From Ectocarpus siliculosus (lineage: Eukaryota > Sar > Phaeophyceae > Ectocarpales > Ectocarpaceae), in the NCBI GenBank assembly GCA_000310025.1, contig FN649727.1:6740320-6756869 (forward strand): a DNA stretch of 16,550 nt. The letters are read 5' to 3'. Positions 8,134-16,133 of the stretch are shown in pieces. The notes beneath the pieces are model-generated. The model saw only the letters and a program-made list of their open reading frames with translations, ran no database searches and was not told the DNA's origin. Positions within the stretch are counted from its first letter, which is position 1, and each line of letters starts with the position of its first letter. Position numbers and translations under genes: made by a program.

Positions 8134-11100
8134 GTGAGGAGAGAGGAATGGCATGATGCGGGAGATTGGGGATGCTGTTTCCGATGACGGCTGCTCGGGG
8201 GGGGCAAGCATGAGAGAAGTTTGGTGTTTCCTTGGTGAGCTGATCGCTGGCGTAACTCGAATGTCAAGTCTACTCTTCATTGGCCATACTGCTGTTCATC
8301 CATGATGTGCATGCATGCTGCTGTTTGGAGGGATACCCCTACTTTCGTGAATCAGAGGCCAGGATAGATTTGCGACCTTTTCTGTACACCACGGAACCTA
8401 CGGCTGTGCTATCAAACGTACATAGAGCCACGCAGACGTCAAAGCTCGACGGCAGTTATAGCAGGAATGCTGCTGCTTCTGCGCTCCCTCTTTGCCCGTC
8501 GAAGCGAACGAAACGAGGGCTGCTAAATCGGCACACAGCAGTGTAGGAGAGTGTCGTGCGATTGATTTCAAGTTAACAGCTGAGGTTGCCTGCGCTCGAT
8601 TTCACGAAGACACCACGCGGCACTCGCGGGGTTGCGACAAGCCGAAAGTTCGCCTTCGTCGATTATACGTGTCGGCGCAGGTGGCGCCAACATTTTCGAA
8701 TTTGAAAGTTAACGACGTGGTGGCGCCATCGGTTATACAGCGTATGTACCAGGTTAAATGTCATTCGGAATTTATTCCGCCAGCTTGGATCTCTGTGAGC
8801 GACGACTTTTTCTTGTTTTTTGTGCAGGATTTGTTTCTGCTCGCGAGCAAAATCTACTGATCGCGATGACGGTACAAAGCGTGCCACGTTTTTAGCGCTA
8901 CAGCAGGCGTGAATCTTGTTGTTTTCTTCTGTCCCATCATGTGGGTATGTTCGGGCTTGGAAAACGCAATCTGCGGTGCCCCTGCATTCGAATCCCGATT
9001 CCCTCCCGAGAGCAGGCGTGTCGACGCTGCGTCCCGTCGTCGATGTTGGAGTCGAGTGTGGCTGCACGAACAAGCGGGTCCTGTTTTGATATAATGCTAA
9101 GGCGGGGATTTAACCTCTCGACCTTGACCTTGACCGTCCGCTACCGGCAGTTACGGGGATACTCGAGGACCACGATGGTGATAGGAACACCGAAGTACCG
9201 ACAGTAGCAACGACAGACACAATACACTTTGACGACTATGCACACGCTACAATCAAACAGCTCCACCGCGCACGTAAAACCAGCGGGTGAGAGATTTCGG
9301 CCTCGCACAAACCGTTTTTGTTCGTATACGCAGCCATCAGCAGAAAAAGAAAAATGTATCCTTGAGGTGAGGATCTGCTCGCGGTGAATTGGCTAACATA
9401 TGATACAGTAGCCTTAACCTTCTATTTAGGCGCTAAACTTGCACGCCACTATCGAACCACCCTCTCTCACGAACTCCACCCCGCTTGCCGTCAACCCCTC
9501 CTGATGAGCCAGCAAAGGTAACAACTTGACTCCCCAAACTCTCCATGTACGCTCCTCGTCGTGCAATTCCCACCGCTCTCCCCGCCCCTCGTCCACCGCA
9601 GCAGCAGCGGTAGATCACGTCTGGGGCGCGAGGGGGACAGCCTCCTGCGGTCCCTCAAGACTGTCACCACCCGCACGACTAACGGCTTGGCACGAGCGGT
9701 GAACGTCACGGGGACGGCAGCGTCGGTGGTTGCGGGAGGAGCTTTCAAGCTGGCAGGAGCAGCAGTTCTCGATGCCGTCGGTAAGAACGTGCAGGGGGGG
9801 GGGGGGAGGGGGTGGCTACCCGCTACATCATACATTGTACTGCTGTTGGGTGGCCTTGGATCGTCACACGCCTATTTGGAAGCCCGTGATGTCGAAGGGG
9901 AAACGGAAACGCATTTTGCGGCCAATCCCTCCAGATGTGTCCAGCGAGATTATTTCGGCTCCTGTTTGTTTTTATTATTTGCTGCCTTGGAGATCCCGAT
10001 GCCCCCACCCCAGCCTTGATGTTGAACTAATTAGTACGCCAACCCCTCACCCCCCTTTCCACCTCCATGCTTGACATCTGCTGCCGCTGCTACCCTTACG
10101 CCGCCGCTCACCCCCGCAGATGGGATTGAGTACGTCTCGTCCAAGTCCCCGAGGGATGTTCCCGGCGTTACAGGCGAGCAAACCAGGATGGGGGGGGGGG
10201 GGTGTGATCAGCAGGGATGGATAGTTTTCCACAGGGAAGGAAACACACGCAGCAGTGGTAGACACTACATGGTGTATTTCGACATGCCGCCAGCGATACG
10301 TCTGCCGGTGATACCGATCACCGTCATCAATCAAATGACCGGTAACCTTTCGTTGCTGCCACTAATAGATTCCTTTGTCCTGCTCCTCCCGAGCGACTTG
10401 GATGCTTCCCTCAGCCCGTACTAAATATATACAGCTTTTCCCGCCCGACGTTCCCAAGTCTTTCCCTCGACAGCGCTCATGAGCTAGTTGCCCCCACCCG
10501 CTCTAGCCTCCCTTGAATCCACGCACCGCAACAGTAGCGTCCCCCGTGCCCATGTAGTCAATTCCACCCCCGTGGTAGCTCTTCCATCTCGGTCGTCTTG
10601 CCCTAGCGGTCTTCTTTCGCGACCCGAACACCAGCGTGCCCGACACGTCGATGCCAACACCCTGCCCCATGCCCTCTGTTTTGCGGCCCGATGTCTATCG
10701 TTACGTTCTCGCAAAAAAAAAAACGACCGCCGCCCGTGATCATCACAGACACTTGGCGTTTCGTGGCGAAAGGGCTGAGGAAGACGGCGGAGACTGTGTA
10801 CGACTTCGGAGTTGCGGCGGAAAACGTGACTGCAGAAGCCACCGAGGTGGGTGTGACTGTGACAGTGGATCGAGCCACAGATGAACAGGCAGACGCCTCT
10901 AGACACGTGGGTGGCGAGGGGGAAGGGGGGGGGGGGGGTACTCTTATGTTTTGCATTCCTTAGCGGTTAGCCCATTGACCACGCGTCCTCGAGAGGGCGG
11001 AACATTGTTCCCACAGAACCGATCACCGATTGCCAATCGTTCCTTCCTACTTTGCCAATGGTGGCTCAAGAATGTTTCCGATCCAGCCTATACCACATGA

Positions 11101-14100
11101 GGGGGGGAGGGGAAGTAGCTTTCTATGTGGGTAGTTCCTGCTCGAGTATGCGGGTTTTCTCGTGTGAAAACGGCAGTACCATAAATAGTTGGTCTGTCGG
11201 TACTCCGTTGTGTTTGTGCAGTGTATCGTTAGGTCGTTAGGATGATGGGGCTCCCACCACCGACAATGGGCGTAGGGTTATTGTTCCGGCGTTATAATGA
11301 TTCGATCGAGGGTCTAGACCAAGGCAGCGGGTGTACATTAGGGCAAGCAGCACAACCCCCCCCCCCCAGTGTTTACCATCGGGGTTTGGGTTTTCGTCGC
11401 TTGGCAACGACGTTGTAAAACAAGCCCCCCCCTCGGTGTTTGCCATCGGGATTGGGTTTTCGTCGCTTGGCAACGACGTTGTAAAACAAGCCAATTCACT
11501 TCGTGAACTCGGCAACCAGGTTACCGGTTTTTTTTTTTCTACGTCGTTTTTTTTTTGGCGGTAACCATAATGGTGGTCGAGTAGATCATGTTGTGCGGGG
11601 TGGAGAACCCTCACTCCGCGCAACGGGGGATGATCGCACCACGTTGTGTTAAAATGGTCAAGCACCCTCGAGGCAGTTACACAGTGCTTACAACTGTCTC
11701 TGGAAGTGAAAGCACCAGAAAATAAATTAAGTCATACGGAGCTGTCATCCGTACGCAAGGAAGTAAGCACAAGATGCCGAACACCCTTAGCAGGATGCAG
11801 CTCACCCTTCATGCGACTCGCCAAATACCTCACGGTGCTTCGCGCTTGGTGATGTGAGAGCCTGGTCCGGTGAGAACCCGGCGTGCTCCGTCCCGGCTTT
11901 GTAGGGATGCGAGGTCAATGGTCTAATGACTACGGCATGCACGACTATGAGTACACCCCCCCCCCCCCACCCCCCCTAACAGTGGTCTTGGGGAAAAAAC
12001 AAACCCCCAAAACTGAAACCTTTCTACTGGCCCTCCGGGGTTGCCGTACGGCATCTATGTGCTTCTGCTTGCATCCCCACGCCCAAGGTTGCCAAAGAAA
12101 CGAAACTGTCGGGCGTGGGGAGCGTAATCCACCCACCCTCCTCCGGGAGCGACGCCCAAACGCGCGGTTACTTTTCCGAGGAGGAGGAGCGAATCATAAA
12201 CAACATGGTGTTCGGGATGCCCTCGGCAGCCGGCGGCGGCGGCGAGACAACGGGGGCAGTAGACGGCGGCGGCGGCGGCGGGCATGCCTCAGGCGGGAGT
12301 AACATGGGGTACTCGGAGGGCGATCTCGCGACGCACTTCGGCAGAGATGCTCGTCGCGGCCACCACCACCACCACCACCACCACCACCACCACCACCACG
12401 ACGACGATAGCGGCAGGCCTTACGGCCACCAGCAGCACCAGTGGCAGCAGGCCCTGTTGACCAGCGGACCGGGGGGGCTTAGGCACCGACAGCCGAGGCT
12501 GCTGGCCCTCGCCGCCCGCGCGCGGTACGCCATCCGGCTGTCCATCATGAGGACGAGCAAGGCCGTGCCGACGATGAGGTTTCCGCAGATGGTGGCGTGC
12601 GGGATGGTTTTCGCGTGCCGGGCGGTGACGAAGAACCCGTGGTGCGGGGCCGCCAGCTTCGTGGGAGCCAGGTGTGAAGAGAGGTGTTTTGGATTGGGTT
12701 GGATTGCGTTGGGCGGCTGCTGTGCTTGCTGTCTGCGGGTGTATGAGATTGGATTGGGCGGCTGCTGTGCTTGCTATCTACCGGTGTATGGGATTGGATT
12801 GGGCGGCGGATGTGCTTGCTATATCTGCGGCTATTAACAAGTCTTGTTTTTTCTTGTGGGGGCTGCACTGCAGAGAGTGCGTCGGTCGTACGATCGGAGG
12901 CTGTTGGGCGTGTTGTCGAAGCTGTCCGTGGTTGGAGAAGCGGAGGGTTGGGATGCTGCTGATGGCGGTTTGGTTCTTCGTACACTTGTACACTTGCGCA
13001 AGGACGTGGGGGGATACTTGCTGGGTGCAAGGAAGCCAGGGACTGTTTTCATGCCGGGGTTGACTCGTGGTAGCTTTGAAGGGGAGGCGGGGGCGGCCCC
13101 GAGGATTTAATCTTCGATGAACGCTTGCCGCGTTCCCGGAAAGATGATGCCTTCATGCCCGTCCGTTCTTTCGAGACGCCGTCGTTGTCGAACGAGTTCC
13201 TCCTCGCTGTCTCACGAAAGGTTGGGTGTCTGCCAGCGGACTGTGAAATGTGGCGGGAGTTCTCGTGTTGTTGGCATTGTGTCGTCTTATGCGCCCCATT
13301 AGTTTCTTTGCGGTGTACGAGAGTTTCGCCCGGACAAGAGTGGAACGGCGGTAGTTCCTGCCACTGCCAATGTTGGAAGAAACGATGATTGTCGGCGCCG
13401 TCGGCGCCGAAAACTCATCAGGAACAAGCGAGATGAAGGTGGTCAAGGGGGGTCCGCCGCTCCTGACTGACGCGGTTGCGCTCGCACTACGTTTTTTCCC
13501 TTTTTTTGCGTGGCGCTGCAGGATGTACCTCAAGTTTGTGGAGTCGATCTACCTGGAGTGCTTGAAGGAGCGCATGACCTCAGACATTAAGTTCGAGGCC
13601 GTAGCCAGGTGAGCGAGAGAGAGAAGCAATCAGCAAGGAGCCCTCGACACACAAGAGCCTGTGCGGTATCTAGATTAGGTCCGTCGAGAGCGGGGGTCGA
13701 AGGGGCAGTTTCCAAACGCGAGAGAACATGCGTGTAATGAATAGTAGGAAAAGGAAAGAGTCCTTGAGAGAGGTAGTGTTTTGCGTGGGAAATGCCTTGT
13801 TTTGGTTCGCAGGGAGGAGGAACCGGACATACGGCCTCAAGTTACGATTCGGTGGTAAAGGGGGCCGAAGATCGACGCCGCGCGCTGTTGTCGATTGTAA
13901 AGTCAGCGCCTTTGATGATCGGTGTACAGCTCCAATTCTGATGTGACCAACCGGAGAGTTTGGACGGCTCTGAACGCAAACGTTGGCGGGGCCTGGTGTT
14001 TCCCTTTCTTTTCCATCAGGTTGGTTAGGTGTTTTGTCATTTCTCAGCTGTCGCGTGTGGACAACAAATGCGCAGCATGGTTTCTGGTCTGGTGTAGCGT

Positions 14101-15003
14101 AACAACGCCTCGTTGCCAACCAACGTTCTGTTGCATCTGTGTCCTTCGTAATCTGCACCCCTCCCCGCGCCCGCCGAAGGCTGCACGAGGGCTCCCCTGA
14201 AAGAGCTAGGTGGTTCAACACGGCTGTGGCGGCGATGTGGGTGCCCATGCTCGAGGTGAGATCCACGGCACATTTTACATGACCAGGGCGTGCTCTCCCT
14301 GCCATGTGTTGGACGAACATCATGTTGAGAATGAAACCAGGGCATGCTCTCCTACCATGTGTTCGGCGAACATCTATGGGCGGGTTTTAGTCTCAACCGA
14401 CGCACGATCCTCCACGCTGCTGCGAGGAGTTCCAAGACATGCACCTCCTTGGGCCTCGTGGTTAGGGGGGAGTAGAGGACTTTTCCCCCTTTTCCCCCTT
14501 TTTGATGAGCTGCGCTTTTTTCCAAAGCAAAGCATTTGCTGCGTAGCTCGCAGGAACCTGGAGGACAACAAAGGCACTGTATATTTATGTTGATTCGTTT
14601 CTTGGGTTTGTTAGGGCATCATCTTCTCTCTCTGTTTGTGTCGCGCTCTCTCTACCTCTTGATTTATTTGTATTCATTTTATCGCGAACTCCTCGCCACG
14701 TGTTTTCACGGAGAGAATAGTATGCATGGGATCGAGTCACCATAATGCTAATATTGTCGATAGCAACCGATGACTCCTTTCACCAGCTCGCACGACCAAG
14801 ACAAGCATGGGTATAACAAAGATACTTTGCTGTTCTTGTGTTGCGAAATGGCAGCCGCTCTTGTCAGGGTGGACCTCGCGGCAGATCACGAGGGGCATCG
14901 AGAGGAGCCTGCCGAGCAACGTCTCGTGGGTGGGCCTGGGCAAGGTGACGCTCGGCCCGACACCCCCCAAGATAAGGTGTGGTATATCGAGAGGTTGTTT
15001 GTT

Positions 15004-15041
<38 letters not shown>

Positions 15042-15433
15042 GAGTGGAGGAGGTGGGGGCATTCGCACCACAAATTCCGGTCGCCTTTCTTCGGTGGCAC
15101 AACGAATATTGCTGCAATTCTGCCGGTGTGTAGCCGTGGCGGATGCTGGCTAGTGAAACAACCATAGCAAACCACCTGTAAGCACGACGTTTTTACGAAC
15201 ACCATAAACAACAGCATTTTTGCCACGTATGGAACTGCTGTGAAAAACGAACAACCAACAGGTACGTGCAGGTCCAGAACGTGACCTCGCTCGCACAACG
15301 GCGGAACATGGGCACGTCCAACGGCATCATCGATAGCGTGCTGCTCGAAGCCGGCCAGCCAGGCGGAGACATCGCCGGAGAGAACATCGTCTACCTCGAG
15401 GTTGGCGTTGATTGGACCAGCTCGCGCTCAAAG
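7763..15433 (+). CDS. SMP-domain (lipid-transfer) protein with signal-peptide-like N-terminus, 11 exons, 3'-partial
   Basis: Exons: 7763-8133, 9602-9780, 10120-10173, 10749-10846 (or -10906), 12088-12671, 12876-about 13225, 13522-13608, 13813-13851, 14210-14255, 14855-14976, 15262-15433. Phases agree at every junction, apart from a presumed one-base frameshift in exon 6 and an uncertain exon 6 donor. The last five exons give an SMP domain (TULIP superfamily), the module that shuttles glycerolipids at ER contact sites in extended synaptotagmins, TEX2 and relatives: TIRWFNTAVAAMW, then ITRGIERSLP, then VTLGPTPPKI, then IVYLEVGVDW. The N-terminal half is unlike those families: a hydrophobic leader, a Ser tract, Ala/Val-rich and amphipathic helices, and a 13-His tract. 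SMP identity rests on family knowledge. The single-gene model is inference; two neighbouring genes remain possible. No C2 domain is visible before the contig ends. Confidence 0.55.
7828..7869 (+). repeat. AGC trinucleotide tract in exon 1
   Basis: CAG/AGC repeats interrupted once by GGC. In the gene frame they encode Ser9-Gly-Ser6. The same tract read on the other strand or in another frame would give poly-Ala, poly-Gln or poly-Leu, which explains several spurious open frames here. Confidence 0.9.
8134..9601 (+). other. Long intron 1 of the SMP-type gene
   Basis: 1468 bp from donor GTGAGG to acceptor CCGCAG, with a C-rich pyrimidine tract just upstream. No exon with matching phase, tRNA or dispersed repeat was recognised inside it. 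Small oddities are two GTGGCGCCA words 39 bp apart (near 8681 and 8720) and a short TTGACC triplication near 9120-9138. Confidence 0.6.
9602..9780 (+). CDS. Exon 2: Ala/Val-rich helical segment
   Basis: Its first base completes the split codon of exon 1 (AG+C, Ser), and it ends phase 1 at GTC G|GTAAGA. It encodes basic and Ser/Thr-rich residues (RSLKTVTTRTTNGLARAV), then an Ala/Val/Gly-rich stretch (AASVVAGGAFKLAGAAVL) that could be a membrane-inserted or amphipathic helix. Confidence 0.7.
9781..10119 (+). other. Intron 2
   Basis: 339 bp between donor GTAAGA and acceptor CCCCCGCAG. It contains a 13-base G run beginning at 9794. Nothing else was recognised. Confidence 0.6.
10120..10173 (+). 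CDS. Exon 3: short linking exon
   Basis: 54 bases, phase 1 in and phase 1 out, giving D-G-I-E-Y-V-S-S-K-S-P-R-D-V-P-G-V-T. The acceptor is strong. The only phase-compatible donor seen is a GC type, ACAG|GCGAGC. A small exon with a non-canonical donor, so moderate confidence. Confidence 0.55.
10174..10748 (+). other. Intron 3, probable GC-AG type
   Basis: 575 bp from GCGAGC to CATCACAG. It has a 13-base G run at 10190-10202 and an A run near 10711. No gene was recognised. Confidence 0.5.
10749..10906 (+). CDS. Exon 4: amphipathic-helix segment
   Basis: It follows CATCACAG and joins exon 3 in frame (G+AC, Asp). It encodes WRFVAKGLRKTAETVYDFG and AAENVTAEATE, charged and regularly spaced as in amphipathic helices. 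Two phase-0 donors exist: GAG|GTGGGT at 10847, the better consensus, and CAC|GTGGGT at 10907, which adds 20 residues. The longer end is given here. Confidence 0.65.
10925..11120 (+). repeat. Dispersed G-run-bounded repeat, family 2, copy E
   Basis: A 14-G run (10925-10938) is followed by TACTCTTATG and a sequence aligning to 88-260. Shared words include CCACGCGTCCTCGAGAGG and CCGATCACCGAT. It begins 18 bases after the downstream exon 4 donor. Its first 60 bases also match the family 1 terminus: GTACTC, TGCAT, CCATTGACC and CGC.TCC occur in the same order. Confidence 0.72.
11356..11968 (+). repeat. C-run-bounded dispersed element, family 1, copy B
   Basis: Same architecture as copy A: a 12-C run, two head sub-repeats, the GGTTACCG ... 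CGGTAACC palindrome with T runs (about 11519-11568), the core, GAGTACA and a C run. Over a 207-base core segment (11646-11852) it differs from the inverted copy C at a single base, so those two are recent relatives. It sits in intron 4. Confidence 0.87.
12088..12671 (+). CDS. Exon 5: acidic, Gly-rich and poly-His segment
   Basis: Phase 0 start after CCCAAG and phase 2 end at GCC AG|GTGTGA; 194 full codons. In order: VAKETKLSGVGSV, an acidic patch (FSEEEERIINNMVFG), Gly runs encoded by GGC repeats, a 13-His tract, a Gln/His patch, then a basic Ala/Leu-rich helix (LLALAARARYAIRLSIM) and a Cys/Val/Ala stretch (MVACGMVFACRAV). No domain was recognised. If the donor is skipped, the frame stays open through a 45 bp minisatellite to a stop at 12837. 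Confidence 0.62.
12361..12399 (+). repeat. CAC trinucleotide tract encoding 13 His
   Basis: Thirteen perfect CAC units in the exon 5 frame, followed by three GAC/GAT Asp codons. It is uninterrupted, so probably length-variable. Confidence 0.93.
12709..12835 (+). repeat. 45 bp minisatellite, about 2.8 units
   Basis: TTGGGCGGCTGCTGTGCTTG-type units begin at 12709, 12754 and 12799, exactly 45 bp apart, with few differences between the first two and more in the third. They lie in the short intron between exons 5 and 6. Because 45 is a multiple of three, the array is open in at least two frames. Confidence 0.88.
12876..13225 (+). CDS. Exon 6: pre-SMP segment with a probable one-base frameshift
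   Basis: Acceptor GCAGAG at 12870-12875; the first base completes Arg (AG+A). The frame reads VRRSYDRRLLGVLSKL, LVHLRKDVGGYLLGARKP and GTVFMPG, then hits TAA at 13108-13110. From about 13080 another frame is open and more protein-like (EDLIFDERLP, DDAFMPVRSFETPSLSNEFL). One extra G in the run at 13089-13093 would join the two. The 3' end is uncertain: GG|GTGTCT after 13225 fits the phase of exon 7, while AAG|GTTGGG after 13220 does not. Alternatively an upstream gene ends at 13110 and a new one begins. Confidence 0.45.
13522..13608 (+). CDS. Exon 7: helix leading into the SMP domain
   Basis: A strong acceptor (a T-rich tract, then GCTGCAG) and donor AG|GTGAGC. It starts with one base of a split codon and ends phase 2. 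It encodes MYLKFVESIYLECLKERM and SDIKFEAVA, helix-like, with a Tyr/Leu/Phe-rich start. Confidence 0.75.
13813..13851 (+). CDS. Exon 8: microexon
   Basis: 39 bases between TTCGCAG and CG|GTGGTA. It joins as A-R-E-E-E-P-D-I-R-P-Q-V-T-I-R with exons 7 and 9. GTGGT occurs at both the donor and the next acceptor, so the exact cut could slide without changing the protein. Confidence 0.68.
13852..14209 (+). other. Intron between exons 8 and 9
   Basis: 358 bp from GTGGTA to GAGCTAG. It contains no exon with compatible phase and nothing else recognisable. Confidence 0.6.
14210..14255 (+). CDS. Exon 9: start of SMP domain
   Basis: 46 bases encoding (R)WFNTAVAAMWVPMLE, then donor GAG|GTGAGA, phase 0. 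The aromatic-Leu/Phe-Asn ... Met/Leu-Trp pattern is the usual opening of SMP domains. Confidence 0.78.
14256..14854 (+). other. Intron between exons 9 and 10
   Basis: 599 bp. A short near-repeat, CCAGGGCGTGCTCTCCTACC-like with CATGTGTT, occurs around 14282-14309 and 14337-14364. Nothing coding was recognised. Confidence 0.6.
14855..14976 (+). CDS. Exon 10: SMP domain core
   Basis: Acceptor GGCAG, donor AG|GTGTGG, phase 0 to 2; 40 codons. It reads WTSRQITRGIERSLPSN and then LGKVTLGPTPPKI. The L-G-x-x-P-P-K/R-I motif after a predicted helix is the most diagnostic SMP signature in the window. Confidence 0.88.
14998..15041 (+). repeat. GTT trinucleotide tract in intron
   Basis: About thirteen GTT units, one with an ATT interruption near the start, in the intron between exons 10 and 11. 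In the wrong frames it yields poly-Val, poly-Cys or poly-Leu, none of which is a gene. Confidence 0.92.
15262..15433 (+). CDS. Exon 11: SMP domain continued, last visible exon
   Basis: Acceptor CCAACAG completes Arg (AG+G). 57 codons run to AAG|GTGAGA, phase 0. It reads YVQVQNVTSLAQRRN, then NIVYLEVGVDWTSSRSK. The strand ending in V-Y-L-E-V-G-V-D-W corresponds to the conserved 'D/E-hydrophobic ... W' strand of SMP domains. The next exon is off the contig. Confidence 0.86.
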
Positions 15434-15441
15434 GTGAGAGC

Positions 15442-16133
15442 GGGGGGGGGGTGTACTCATAGTCGTGCATGCCGTAGTCGTTTGACCATTGACCTCGCAT
15501 CCCTACAAAGCCGGGACGGAGCACGCCGGGTTCTCACCGGACCAGGCTCTCACATCACCAAGCGCGAAGCGCCGTGAGGTATTTGGCGAGTCGCATGAAG
15601 GGTGAGCTGCATCCTGCTAAGGGTGTTCGGCATCTTGTGCTTACTTCCTTGCGTACGGATGACAGCTCCGTATGACTTAATTTATTTTCTGGTGCTTTCA
15701 CTTCCAGAGACAGTTGTAAGCACTGTGTAACTGCCTCGAGGGTGCTTGACCATTTTAACACAACGTGGTGCGATCATCCCCCGTTGCGCGGAGTGAGGGT
15801 CCTCCACCCCGCACAACATGATCTACTCGACCACCATTATGGTTACCGCCAAAAAAAAAAAACCGAGGTAAAAAAAAAGAACCGGTAACCTGGTTGCCGA
15901 GTTCACGAAGTGAATTGGCTTGTTTTACAACGTCGTTGCCAAGCGACGAAAACCCAATCCCGATGGCAAACACCGAGCGGGGGGCTCGTTTTACAACGTC
16001 GTTGCCAAGCGACGAAAACCCAACCCCGATGGTAAACACCGGGGCGGGCGGCTTGTTTTACAACGTCGTTGCCAAGCGACGAAAACCCAAACCCCGATGG
16101 CAAACAAGGCCGAGGGGGGGGGGGGGGGGGGGG
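15442..16133 (-). repeat. C-run-bounded dispersed element, family 1, copy C (inverted)
   Basis: Reverse complement of copies A and B. On the + strand it starts with a 10-G run (15442-15451) and TGTACTCATAG, only 8 bases after the exon 11 donor. It continues through the core and the palindrome (about 15841-15890) and shows three rather than two head sub-repeats (about 15915-16108), ending in a 20-G run at 16114-16133. Nearly identical to copy B in the core. Confidence 0.87.

Larger units (their letters stand above)
10907..12087 (+). other. Intron 4 carrying two dispersed repeats
   Basis: It contains family 2 copy E (10925-about 11120) and family 1 copy B (11356-11968). It ends in a pyrimidine-rich stretch and CCCAAG at 12082-12087. 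Between the copies (11121-11355) nothing coding is recognised. If the shorter exon 4 is used the intron starts at 10847. Confidence 0.6.

Noticed and set aside
8960-9005. ATTCGAATCCC resembles a tRNA T-loop
   Set aside because: No 5 bp T-stem, anticodon arm or acceptor stem can be built around it.
13125-13388. The frame after the exon 6 donor as a full 87-codon gene
   Set aside because: Only the part up to about 13225 looks coding; beyond it the translation is Cys/Trp-rich and irregular, as expected for intron.
14737-15165. Poly-Asn frame on the minus strand
   Set aside because: It is the antisense of the intronic GTT tract and of exon 10.
15894-16108. GTTTTACAACGTCGT resembles the lacZ-alpha segment of cloning vectors
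   Set aside because: The match stops after about 15 bases, and the word recurs at 11400-11490 and 1370-1455 inside diverged genomic repeats. Coincidence, not vector.
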